Below the pieces are notes generated by a model. It made no database searches. It was given only the letters and a program-made list of their open reading frames with translations, and was not told where the DNA came from. The position numbers were made by a program, and so were the translations under genes. 64,000 bases of DNA from Peterkaempfera bronchialis (GTDB lineage Bacteria; Actinomycetota; Actinomycetes; Streptomycetales; Streptomycetaceae): NCBI RefSeq assembly GCF_003258605.2, contig NZ_CP031264.1:4774001-4838000 (forward strand), given 5' to 3'. Position 1 is the first letter of the stretch, and each line of letters opens with the position of its first letter. This document shows positions 45,713 through 55,314 of the stretch, piece by piece.

Positions 45713-45916
45713 ATGGCAAAGGCGCTTCTCGGTTACGTCGGCGGTCCCGACCCGCGACTGCTCGCCGAGATGCGACGGCTCCAGCAGCGTGTCCAGGACC
45801 TGGAATCCGAGCTGACCCGGATGCAGGCCGAGAACAACGCCCTGGCTGCCGTCGCCGACGAGCAGAGGCTGCTCAGCAGCATCGACGTACCTCAGCGGGA
45901 GCCCGCCCTCACCTGA
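45713..45916 (+). CDS. Small coiled-coil protein, function unknown
   Basis: A 67-residue protein beginning MAKALLGYVGGPDPRLLAEM. Residues about 20-55 form a heptad coiled coil (RRLQQRVQDLESELTRMQAE). The ATG has GGAGG ten bases upstream. It is its own unit, closed by a strong T-tailed terminator before smc. This type is widespread in actinobacteria; I know no function. Confidence 0.85.
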   Translation: MAKALLGYVGGPDPRLLAEMRRLQQRVQDLESELTRMQAENNALAAVADEQRLLSSIDVPQREPALT

Positions 45917-45954
45917 TCGACCCCGATCAGGCGGCGGTGCCGCCGGGAATCTGC

Positions 45955-45987
45955 AAGGGACGCCGTCACCCGGCGTCCCTTCGTCTT
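45955..45987 (+). terminator. Intrinsic terminator after the coiled-coil gene
   Basis: AAGGGACGCCG (45955-45965) pairs with CGGCGTCCCTT (45971-45981) around TCACC and is followed by CGTCTTTT. It is one of the few hairpins in the window with a real T-tail. Confidence 0.88.
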
Positions 45988-46123
45988 TTCCCCCTCCACA
46001 GCTCTTGTTGCCAACAGGGTGCCCCCCGCCGACAGCAGCGAAACCGTGCGGCGGCGCCTGCCACTGCCTGCCCTCCCCGCGCCGTTAGAGTCCAGGTGCG
46101 GACGAGAGCGAGGAGAGCGGCGC

Positions 46124-49100
46124 GTGCACCTGAAAAGCCTCACCCTGCGCGGTTTCAAGTCCTTCGCCTCCGCCACCACCCTCCGCTTCGAGCCGGGCAT
46201 CACCTGCGTGGTCGGACCCAACGGCTCCGGCAAGTCCAATGTGGTGGACGCCCTCTCCTGGGTGATGGGCGAGCAGGGCGCCAAGTCGCTGCGCGGCGGC
46301 AAGATGGAGGACGTCATCTTCGCCGGTACCGCCGGCCGCCCCGCGCTCGGCCGCGCCGAGGTCTCCCTCACCATCGACAACACCGACGGCGCGCTGCCCA
46401 TCGACTACTCCGAGGTCACCATCACGCGGACGATGTTCCGCAACGGCGGCTCCGAGTACGCCCTCAACGGCGACACCTGCCGGCTGCTGGACATCCAGGA
46501 GCTGCTCTCCGACTCCGGCATCGGCCGGGAGATGCATGTCATCGTCGGCCAGGGCCAGCTGGACTCCGTCCTGCACGCCGACCCCACCGGCCGCCGCGCC
46601 TTCATCGAGGAGGCCGCCGGAGTCCTCAAGCACCGCAAGCGCAAGGAGAAGGCGCTGCGGAAGCTGGACGCGATGCAGACCAACCTCAACCGGGTGCAGG
46701 ACCTGGTCGCCGAGTTGCGCCGGCAGCTCAAACCGCTCGGCCGACAGGCCCAGATCGCCCGCCGCGCCGCCGTCATCCAGGCCGACCTGCGCGACGCCCG
46801 GCTGCGGCTGCTCGCCGACGACCTGGTCACCCTGCGGCACGCGGTCGAGGCGGAGATCGCCGACGAGATGGCGCTGCGGCTGCGCCGTTCCACCGTGGAG
46901 CAGCAGTTGGCCGCCGCCCGGCAGCGGGAGGCGGTGCTGGAGGCCCAGGTGCAGCAGCTGGGACCGCAGGTGGAGCGGGCCCAGGAGACCTGGTTCCAGC
47001 TCTCCGCGCTCGCCGAGCGGGTACGCGGCACCGTCGGGCTGGCCGACGCCAGGGTCCGGCATGCCACCAGCGGCCGGACCGAGGAGCGGCGCGGCGGTCG
47101 CGACCCGGAGGACATGGAGCGCGAGGCCGCCCGCATCCGCGAGGAGGAGGCCGCCCTCGCCGAGGCCCTGGCCGAGGCGCAGTACGCGCTCGCCGAGGCC
47201 GTCGAGCGGCGCGGCGGTCTGGAGCGGGCGCTGGCCGACGAGGAGCGGAGGCTCAAGGACGCCGCCCGCGCCCTCGCCGACCGCCGCGAAGGGCTGGCCC
47301 GGCTTCAGGGCCGGGTTGCCGCCGCCCGCTCACGCGCCGCCGGAGCCGAGGCCGAGATCGGACGGCTGGCCGCCGCCCGGGACGAGGCGGTGGTCCGCGC
47401 CGAGGCCGCCCAGGCCGCCTATGAGCAGCTCCAGGAGCAGGTCGACGGCCTGGACGCGGGCGATGAGCGGCTGGAGGCCGACTGGACCGAGGCCCGCCGC
47501 CGCCTCGCCGAGGCGGAGGAGGCGCAGAGCCGTACCCGGGACGCCGCCACCGCCGCCGAGAAGGAGCGCGCCGCCCTCACCGCCCGCCGCGACGCCCTGG
47601 CGCTCGGCCTGCGCCGCAAGGACGGCACCGGTGCGCTGCTCGCCGCCGACGTCCCGCTCACCGGCATCCTCGGACCCGCCGCCGCCCTGCTCACCGTCGC
47701 CCCGGCGCCGAGGCCGCCGTCGCCGCCGCGCTGGGCGCAGCCGCCGACGCCGTCGCCGTCGCCGCCGTGCCCGCCGCGGCGGACGCGCTGCGGCTGCTCC
47801 GCACCGGGGACGCGGGCCGGGCCGCGCTGCTGGTCGCCGGTGCCCCCGCCGCCCCCGTACCGCAGGGCGGACCGCCGCCCGGCGCCCGCTGGGCGGCCGA
47901 CCTGGTCGACGGCCCGGCGGAGCTGCTGCCCGCCGTACGGGGGCTGCTGCACGGCACCGCCGTGGTGGAGACCCTGGAGGACGCCGAGGCGCTGCTCGCC
48001 GACCGGCCGGAGCTGACCGCCGCCACCCGCGACGGCGACCTGCTCTCCGGCGGCTTCGCCCAGGGCGGCTCCGCCGGGGCGCCCAGCCTGCTGGAGACCC
48101 AGGCCGCCGTGGACGAGGCCACCGCCGCGCTGGAGGAGCTGACCGTGCGCGCCGCCGAGCTGGCCGAGCACGCCGCCGAGGCCGCCGGGCTGCGCCAGGG
48201 GCTGGCCGCCGAGGTGGAGGAGCTGACCGCGCGCCGCCGCAGCGCGGAGAAGGAGCGTTCGGCCGTCGCCCAGCAGCTCGGCCGGCTCGGCGGGCAGGCA
48301 CGGGCCGCCGCCGGTGAGGCCGAGCGGCTGGCCGCCGCCGCTTCGAGGGCCGAGGCGGCGCTGGAGCAGGCGGCGGCGGAGCATCTGGAGCTGTCCGAGC
48401 GGCTGGCCGCCGTGGAGGAGGCACCCGGCGAGGAGGAGCCCGACGGCTCCGAACGGGACCGGCTGGCCGAGGAGTCGGCCCGCTCCCGGCAGGCCGAGAT
48501 GGACGCCCGGCTGGCGGTACGCACCCATGAGGAGCGGGTGCGCGGACTCTCCGGCCGCGCCGACGCGCTGGACCGGGGCGCGCGGGCCGAGCGGGAGGCG
48601 CGCGCCCGGGCCGCCGCGCAGCGCCGCCGGGCCGCGCACGAGGCGGCGGTGGCGGCGGCGGTGGCGCACGGCGCCCGGCAGCTGCTGGCGCTGGTGGAGC
48701 GCTCGCTGGAGCAGGCCGCCGGTGAGCGCCGGACCGCCGAGCAGTCCCGTACCGAGCGGGAGGCGGAGCTGGGCCAGGAGCGGCTGCGCGGCCGTGAACT
48801 CAAGGACGAGCTGGACCGGCTGACCGACTCGGTCCACCGGGACGAGGTGCTCAGGGCCGAGAAGCGGCTGCGGATGGAGCAGTTGGAGGCCAAGGCGCTG
48901 GAGGAGTTCGGCATCGAGGCGGGCGCGCTGCTCGGCGAGTACGGCCCGGACCGGCCGGTGCCCGCCCCGCCCTCGGCGGACGGCGAGGAGCAGGCGGGGG
49001 CGGGGGCGCAGGCGCCGGCGCCCACCCCGTATGTCCGCGCCGAGCAGGAGAAGCGGCTCCGCGCCGCCGAGCGGGCCTACCAGCAGCTGGGCAAGGTCAA

Positions 49101-49824
49101 TCCGCTGGCGCTGGAGGAGTTCGCCGCGCTGGAGGAGCGCCACCAGTTCCTCAGCGAGCAGTTGGACGATCTGAAGAAGACCCGCCGCGACCTGCTGGAC
49201 ATCGTCCGCGATGTGGACGAGCGGGTGGAGCAGCTCTTCACGGCGGCCTACCACGACACGGCGGCGCAGTTCGAGGGCGTCTTCGCGCGGCTCTTCCCGG
49301 GCGGCGAGGGGCGGCTGCTGCTCACCGACCCGGACTCCATGCTGACCACCGGGGTCGAGGTGGAGGCCCGGCCGCCGGGCAAGAAGGTCAAGCGGCTGTC
49401 GCTGCTGTCGGGCGGCGAGCGGTCGCTGACGGCGGTGGCGCTGCTGGTCTCCATCTTCAAGGCCCGGCCCAGCCCGTTCTATGTGATGGACGAGGTGGAG
49501 GCGGCGCTGGACGAGACCAATCTGCGTCGGCTGATCGGGATCATGGAGGAGCTGCGGGAGTCCTCCCAGCTGATTGTGATCACCCATCAGAAGCTCACCA
49601 TGGAGTCGGCCGACGCCCTCTACGGGGTGACCATGAAGGGCGACGGCATCTCCCAGGTGATCAGCCAGCGGCTGCGCGAGGAGCACCGCGAGCGCCGCCC
49701 GCGCACCCGCGCCGTACCCGGCCAGCCCGGCCCGGGCCAGCCCGTGCCCGGCCAGGTCGCCCCCGGCCAGGTCGCCCCCGGCCACACCCCCGCCAGGGCC
49801 GCCGCCGGGGAGCCCGCAGGCTGA
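46124..49824 (+). CDS. smc: Chromosome segregation protein SMC (one apparent frameshift)
   Basis: An SMC ATPase of about 1233 residues if one base is restored. It organises and separates chromosomes, in streptomycetes during sporulation. The N-terminal Walker A is GPNGSGKS (residues 31-38). Two long coiled coils flank a hinge, and the C-terminal half has LSLLSGGERSLTAVALLV and Walker B VMDEVEAALDE. The frame shifts at the CCCC run 47700-47703, about residue 526 at the hinge; a fifth C would restore TVAPGAEAAVAAALGAA. The second frame is intact to 49824. The GTG at 46124 has GAGGAG upstream. Both halves keep full conservation, so I treat this as a functional gene with a probable sequencing error. 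Confidence 0.9.
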
Positions 49825-49860
49825 GCCGGTCCCGGCGGCGGTCGGTCTGCCGGTGCGGGG

Positions 49861-50907
49861 TCAGCCCCGGTTCAGTACCAGGGACTGCACCTCGGGCAGG
49901 TGCCGCCAGTCGCTGGAGACGATGCTGGCATGCGCCCCGGCCAGCTGGACGGCCCGGGCGCGCGCCTGGTCGGCGGTGGGGTCGGTGGCGCTGATGGCGG
50001 GCGAGACATTCTGCGCGTCGGTCATCACCAGCAGATAGTGGTTGCGGTCGTACCAGGCGGTGTCGACGCCCCCGGCATACGCCGAGGCGTCGCCGTCGAA
50101 GACCACGAACCACGGCCGGATGGAGCTGTCGGAGTAGGCCGAGCGCGGGTCGCCCGCCACCGCGCCGTGCACCACCGGGAAGACCTGCGCCTGACCCGCC
50201 CTGCCGGCGGCGGCCAGGTCGCGCAGATAGCGGGAGTACTCCACATCGGTGTGCAGGGTGTCGAAGGGGTTGGCCTCCTCCACCGTGCCCGGGATGACGT
50301 CGACCAGCACCCGGCCGGCCAGCTGCGCCCGGGTGGGCCAGTTGCCCGCCCGGGCGGCCTCGTCCAGGGTGGCGTAGCTGCCGCCGCCGGGCTTGGCGAG
50401 CAGGTCGGCCGGGCGGAAGACGGCGGAGCCCAGATGGGCGGAGATCAGCGCGTCCAGCTGCGCCGGGCCCATGCCCAGGTTGGCGGAGAAGCCCGCCTTC
50501 AGCTCCAGCTTGACCACCAGTGGGCCGCTGCCGGGGTGGGCGCCGAGCCAGACCCGGATGTCGTCCAGGCAGTACTCCAGGTTCTTGTTGGCGCCGCCGG
50601 TGTAGAGCTGGGCGGGGGTGGTGGCGTTGACGCAGTTGTTGCCGTTGCCCAGCGGGTTGGAGTGGCTGACCTTCCACTCCTTGGTGATGACGTCGGTCCA
50701 GGCGTCCAGCTCGATCATGCCGGTGCCGGTGTCCAGGCTCTGCGCGAGGTAGGTGAACGCCGCCGGGTCGTAGGTGTTGTGCAGGCCCACCGTGGTGGCC
50801 GAGCCGAACGGCAGGTCGCCGGCTCCGGCGGCGGTCGCCTGCTGAGCGGGTATCAGGGCTGCGCTCAGGGCCAGCAGTGCGGCGGCGGACGTGCGGCGAA
50901 GGGTCAC
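49861..50907 (-). CDS. Secreted Ca2+-dependent-type phosphoinositide phospholipase C
   Basis: A 348-residue exported protein. An N-terminal signal peptide (MTLRRTSAAALLALSAALIPAQQ, cleavage near ATA-AGAG) precedes a PI-PLC TIM-barrel domain. Two His lie in the expected places: GLHNTYD and VSHSNPLGNG, with acidic MIELDAW between them. This fits the bacterial Ca2+-dependent PI-PLC family known from Streptomyces antibioticus. It would cleave phosphatidylinositol outside the cell. The GTG at 50907 has AAGGAGG close by. It diverges from the acylase gene across a palindrome. The exact lipid specificity is inference. Confidence 0.78.
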   Translation of the reverse strand: MTLRRTSAAALLALSAALIPAQQATAAGAGDLPFGSATTVGLHNTYDPAAFTYLAQSLDTGTGMIELDAWTDVITKEWKVSHSNPLGNGNNCVNATTPAQLYTGGANKNLEYCLDDIRVWLGAHPGSGPLVVKLELKAGFSANLGMGPAQLDALISAHLGSAVFRPADLLAKPGGGSYATLDEAARAGNWPTRAQLAGRVLVDVIPGTVEEANPFDTLHTDVEYSRYLRDLAAAGRAGQAQVFPVVHGAVAGDPRSAYSDSSIRPWFVVFDGDASAYAGGVDTAWYDRNHYLLVMTDAQNVSPAISATDPTADQARARAVQLAGAHASIVSSDWRHLPEVQSLVLNRG

Positions 50908-51008
50908 CTGGGCCTCCTTGAGGGGGCGCCGCGAGGACGGCGCGGGGCGGCGGTCCCGTCCGGGCCGCCGACGGCAGCATCGACCATCCGAGCGGATTTG
51001 AGGTGACA

Positions 51009-51026
51009 TGACAAGAAACATTGTCA
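51009..51026. promoter_or_regulatory. Perfect palindrome in the PI-PLC/acylase divergent gap
   Basis: TGACAA at 51009-51014 and TTGTCA at 51021-51026 form a perfect 6-6-6 inverted repeat in an AT-richer patch. The two TTGTCA half-sites also resemble -35 boxes reading in opposite directions, but no convincing -10 boxes follow. It is a candidate shared operator. Confidence 0.55.
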
Positions 51027-51113
51027 GACCTTCCACAAGGCGCGACCGGAAGTCTGGGCAATCCCCCAGGACCCGACCTACCGTCAGCGGCATTGCCCAA
51101 CGGAGGAGCAGGC

Positions 51114-53906
51114 ATGCAACGACGCATCCGGACCCTCAGGCTCCAGGCCGCCGCCGCCCTCGCGGGCCTGCTGACGGCCACCGCCCTGGCCGCCGCCCCG
51201 GCGACCGCGGCCACCCCGGCCCCCGCGCCCGACTACTGCGGCAACCGGTGCCACGACATCCTGCCGCCCGGCGAGAACGGCAACGCCACCCTCGCCGACA
51301 TCCTCGCCAACCGCCTCCTCGGCACCCGCCCCGCGCACACCGACGACCAGCTCGGCCCCTACGCCGCCCTGGCGAACAGCTACCCCGGCCTCACCGACGC
51401 CGGACTGCGCTCCTTCTTCAACGACGCCTCCTTCGGCGTCCCCGCCGGCCAGGTCGCCTCCACCCTCCAGCCGCGCCCCGACGTCACCATCGTCCGCGAC
51501 AAGGCGACCGGCGTCCCCCACGTCACCGGCACCACCCGCTATGGCACCGAGTACGGCGCGGGCTACGCCGCCGCCCAGGACCGGCTCTGGCTGATGGACC
51601 TCTTCCGCCATGTCGGCCGGGGCCAGCTCAGCAGCTTCGCCGGCGGCGCCGCCGACAACCGGGCCCTGGAGCAGTCCTTCTGGCAGGCCGCCCCCTACAC
51701 CGAGGCCGAACTCCAGCAGCAGATCGACACCCTGGCCGCCTCCGGCCCCCGGGCCGCCCAGGCCATGGCCGACGCGGGCGCCTACCTGGACGGCATCAAC
51801 GCGTACATCGACACGGCGTACAGCTCACGCACCTTCCCCGGCGAGTACGACCTCACCGGCCATATCGACCCGCTCACCAACGCCGGGTCCATCGACCACT
51901 TCAGACTCACCGACCTGGTCGCGCTGGCCTCCGTGGTGGGCGCCCTGTTCGGCGCGGGCGGCGGCGGGGAGGTGCAGTCCGCCCAGGTCAAGCTGGCCGC
52001 CGAGGCCCGCTACGGCAAGGCCGAGGGAGACCGGGTCTGGGCGTCCTTCCGGGAGGCCGACGACCCCGAAGCCGTCACCACCCTCCACGACGGCCAGCGC
52101 TTCCCGTACGCCCAGCCGCCCGCCGACCCGCAGGGCACCGCCATGCCCGACCCGGGCTCCGTGGTGCCCGAGAAGCTGGTGTACGACGCCACCGGCACCG
52201 GCGCCACCACGGCAGCCACCGCCGCCAAGGGCGTACTCCCCGGCAATCTGCTCACCGCCAGGCACGGCATGTCCAACGCCCTGGTCGTCTCCGGCAGATA
52301 CGCCGCCGACGGCCACCCCGTCGCCGTCTTCGGCCCGCAGACCGGCTACTTCGCCCCGCAACTGCTGATGCTGGAGGAACTCCAGGGCCCCGGCATCAGC
52401 GCCCGGGGCGCCGCCTTCGCCGGGCTCTCCTTCTACGTCCAGCTCGGCCGGGGCCAGGACTACGCCTGGAGCGCCACCTCCGCCGGACAGGACATCACCG
52501 ACAGCTACGCCGTGCCGCTCTGCACCACCGACGGCTCACCCGCCACCCTGGCCTCCGACTCCTACCTCTGGCACGGCCGCTGCACCCCCATGGAGCGGCT
52601 GGAGCGCAAGGACTCCTGGAAGCCCACCACCGCCGACTCCACCGGCGCGGGCTCCTACACCCTCGTCATGAAGCGCACCAGGTACGGCCTGGTGACCTCG
52701 CGCGGCACCGTCGGCGGCACCCCGGTCGCCTTCACCGCGCTGCGCTCCACCTACCGCCACGAGGCCGACTCCATCGTCGGCTTCCAGATGCTCAACGACC
52801 CCGCGGCGGTGCACTCCGCCGCCACCTTCCAGGAGGCGGCGCAGCACATCAACTACACCTTCAACTGGTTCTACGCGGACGCCGTCGACACCGCCTACTA
52901 CAACTCCGGCGACAACCCCGTGCGCGCCGACGGCGTCGACCCCGGCCTGCCGGTGCTCGCCGAGCCGCAGTACGAGTGGCGCGGCTACGACCCCGACGCC
53001 AACACCGCCGAGTACACCCCGCCCGCCCAGCACCCCCAGTCGGTCAACCAGGACTACTACATCTCCTGGAACAACAAGCAGGCCGACGCCTTCACCACGG
53101 CCGGCTTCGGCAATGGCTCGGTGCACCGCGCCGACCTGCTCGACGACCGGGTCAGGGCGCTGCTCGGCAGCGGCGCCAAGGTCACCCGCAGCGCCCTGGT
53201 GCGGGCCATGGAGAGCGCCGCCCTCGCCGATCTGCGCGGCGAGGACGTACTGCCGGACCTGCTGAGGGTGATCCGCAGCGGCGCGGTCACCGACCCGGCC
53301 CTGGCCGGGGCCGTCCAGAAGCTGGAGACCTGGCGGGCCGACGGCACCCTGCGCCGCGAGACCTCGGCCGGCAGCCACCGCTATGCCGACGCCGATGCCG
53401 TCCGGATCATGGACGCCTGGTGGCCGCTGCTGGTCCAGGCGGAGTTCAGGGCCGGGCTGGGCGACCCGCTCTTCACCGCGCTCACCGGGGCGCTGCAGCT
53501 CAATGAGTCGCCCTCCGGCGGCCAGACCGGGCCGGTCAGCGGCAGCGTCAGCGCCAATGAGTCCATCCCGCACAAGGGCTCCGCCTTCCAGTACGGCTGG
53601 TGGTCCTATGTCGACAAGGACCTGCGGACGGTGCTGGGCGACCCGGTCGCGGGCGGCCTCGGCGGGCCCTACTGCGGCGGCGGTGACCTGGCCCGGTGCC
53701 GGTCGGTGCTGCTGGAGAGCCTGCGGCAGGCGGCCGCGCAGCCGGCGGCGCAGGTCTATCCGGCCGACGACGTCTGCTCGGCGGGCGACCAGTGGTGCGC
53801 GGACACCATCGTGCAGCGGCCCCTGGGCGGTGTCACCGACGGCAAGGTCTCCTGGCAGAACCGGCCCACCTACCAGCAGGTCGTCCAGTTCACCTCGCAC
53901 CGCTGA
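51114..53906 (+). CDS. Secreted penicillin-acylase family enzyme
   Basis: A 930-residue Ntn-hydrolase of the penicillin acylase/acyl-homoserine-lactone acylase family. It has a signal peptide (LQAAAALAGLLTATALAAAPATA). An alpha-chain region is followed by the probable beta-chain start at HGMSNALVVSGRYAADG, where the Ser before Asn would be the catalytic N-terminal nucleophile after self-cleavage. The ATG at 51114 has GGAGGAG. It could cleave amides such as acylated lactones, lipids or beta-lactam side chains; the substrate is unknown. It diverges from the PI-PLC gene. The lipoprotein gene converges on its end with a four-base gap. Confidence 0.82.
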   Translation: MQRRIRTLRLQAAAALAGLLTATALAAAPATAATPAPAPDYCGNRCHDILPPGENGNATLADILANRLLGTRPAHTDDQLGPYAALANSYPGLTDAGLRSFFNDASFGVPAGQVASTLQPRPDVTIVRDKATGVPHVTGTTRYGTEYGAGYAAAQDRLWLMDLFRHVGRGQLSSFAGGAADNRALEQSFWQAAPYTEAELQQQIDTLAASGPRAAQAMADAGAYLDGINAYIDTAYSSRTFPGEYDLTGHIDPLTNAGSIDHFRLTDLVALASVVGALFGAGGGGEVQSAQVKLAAEARYGKAEGDRVWASFREADDPEAVTTLHDGQRFPYAQPPADPQGTAMPDPGSVVPEKLVYDATGTGATTAATAAKGVLPGNLLTARHGMSNALVVSGRYAADGHPVAVFGPQTGYFAPQLLMLEELQGPGISARGAAFAGLSFYVQLGRGQDYAWSATSAGQDITDSYAVPLCTTDGSPATLASDSYLWHGRCTPMERLERKDSWKPTTADSTGAGSYTLVMKRTRYGLVTSRGTVGGTPVAFTALRSTYRHEADSIVGFQMLNDPAAVHSAATFQEAAQHINYTFNWFYADAVDTAYYNSGDNPVRADGVDPGLPVLAEPQYEWRGYDPDANTAEYTPPAQHPQSVNQDYYISWNNKQADAFTTAGFGNGSVHRADLLDDRVRALLGSGAKVTRSALVRAMESAALADLRGEDVLPDLLRVIRSGAVTDPALAGAVQKLETWRADGTLRRETSAGSHRYADADAVRIMDAWWPLLVQAEFRAGLGDPLFTALTGALQLNESPSGGQTGPVSGSVSANESIPHKGSAFQYGWWSYVDKDLRTVLGDPVAGGLGGPYCGGGDLARCRSVLLESLRQAAAQPAAQVYPADDVCSAGDQWCADTIVQRPLGGVTDGKVSWQNRPTYQQVVQFTSHR

Positions 53907-53910
53907 GCCG

Positions 53911-54819
53911 TCAGCGCGGCGGGTCCTTCTTCCACGCGCTGACCCCGAGCCTCCCCGTGGTGCCGAGGTCGAGTTCCGGCGTCACCGTCACGGGCGGGGC
54001 GCCGGGCGTGGCCCTGACCCTGACATAGGGGGCGTTCACCGGAGTACCGGCCTCGGTGGTGTTGCGCCAGAGCAGACCGGCGGACGCGGTCTCGCCCGGC
54101 TCCAGGGTCAGCGGGCGGGGCGGGGCGTCGAAGTCGCTCATGGTGGCGATACCGCCGCTGCCGTGCAGGACCCTGACGCCGGAGACCGGCTTCCGGTCCT
54201 CGTCCAGCAGCCCGAGCAGCGGATAGCCGTCGACCGGAAAGGCGCGGGTTCCGCAGTTCTCCAGGTGCAGCCCCACGACGCGGAGCCCCATGGCGGCGTC
54301 GCCGTCGTCGGCCCTGACGCGGACCCCGGAAGGCGGACAGGGGCCGGACAGGGTCGGCACTTCGTCCGAGGGGACGCGCCTGACCTTGGTGACCCGCAGC
54401 CGCCCGTGGTCCCTGGCGTCCATTGCGTCCATCCGGATGGTGCGGGTCACGGTCCGACCGGGGCCCACGGACGGCACGGTCTGGGTCCCGCTCCCCACCG
54501 CCGCTCCGGAGTCGGCGAGCACATTGAAGGTGATGGTGTAGGTGAACGGTCTGCGCTCGTGGTTGGTGACCTGGAACTCGGTGGTGATCGAGGACAGGCT
54601 GCCGGCGGGGGACCATCCGCTGACGCCGGTGATCCGCACGCCGTCCCGCTCCAGATCGGCGGGGTCGCCGGGAAGGTCCGGGCTGGCGGACCCGGCGGTC
54701 GGCCGTACGCCGCTGCCCGGCGCATCGGCACTTCGCGAGCCGCACGCCGTCAGCAGCAGGGCGGCGCCGGCGAGCAGGGCGGGAAGGGCCGGGAGGGTGC
54801 GGAGGGCGCGGGTAGGCAT
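53911..54819 (-). CDS. Lipoprotein, DUF4232-like, function unknown
   Basis: A 302-residue lipoprotein. The signal peptide MPTRALRTLPALPALLAGAALLLTAC ends in a lipobox L-T-A-C. The mature part is a strand-rich domain with Cys residues (SGPCPPSG and LENCGT) and resembles DUF4232-type extracellular domains in its C-terminal half. The ATG at 54819 is chosen because it places the lipobox at the usual distance. Function is unknown. Confidence 0.72.
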   Translation of the reverse strand: MPTRALRTLPALPALLAGAALLLTACGSRSADAPGSGVRPTAGSASPDLPGDPADLERDGVRITGVSGWSPAGSLSSITTEFQVTNHERRPFTYTITFNVLADSGAAVGSGTQTVPSVGPGRTVTRTIRMDAMDARDHGRLRVTKVRRVPSDEVPTLSGPCPPSGVRVRADDGDAAMGLRVVGLHLENCGTRAFPVDGYPLLGLLDEDRKPVSGVRVLHGSGGIATMSDFDAPPRPLTLEPGETASAGLLWRNTTEAGTPVNAPYVRVRATPGAPPVTVTPELDLGTTGRLGVSAWKKDPPR

Positions 54820-54986
54820 CGGACCACCCCACCAGGGACCGGATCGCCCGGCTGTGACCCAGGCCACAACGCCTGTCACAGCCATGCCACAAGAGCCCGG
54901 CCCACCCGAATGACCGACCGGGGATGCCGGGGCTCCGGCCGCGACCTTACGGTGCGGCTGGGGGGCGACACGAAAGGTGGAATCCC

Positions 54987-55178
54987 ATGGCAGGCAAGTT
55001 CGAGATATACACCGACGACTCCGGCTCCCACCGCTTCCGCCTCAAGGCGAGCAACGGCCAGGTGCTGATCGTCGGCGACGCCTACGACACCCGCGACCAG
55101 TGCCTCAAGGGCATCGAGGCCGTACGCAAGCTTGCGCCCTACGCCGAGATCAAGGACGTCGCCGCCGCCGACGCCTGA
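54987..55178 (+). CDS. DUF1508/YegP-type small protein
   Basis: A 63-residue protein MAGKFEIYTDDSGSHRFRLK, the single-repeat form of the DUF1508 (UPF0339) family, which in other bacteria usually carries two copies. Strands and the Arg-Phe-Arg-Leu-Lys motif are conserved. The ATG has GAAAGGTGG upstream. Function is unknown. Confidence 0.85.
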   Translation: MAGKFEIYTDDSGSHRFRLKASNGQVLIVGDAYDTRDQCLKGIEAVRKLAPYAEIKDVAAADA

Positions 55179-55314
55179 CCCCGCGCGGGAGGGGACCGCC
55201 GCCCCTCCCCGCCCCGCCCGGTCTGTCCGCCCGGCCCGCGCGCCGCCGCCGCGCAGACCCGCTCGGCCGTACCACTACGGCGACCGCCGCCTCAGCACGG
55301 ATACTGGGGGGGTT

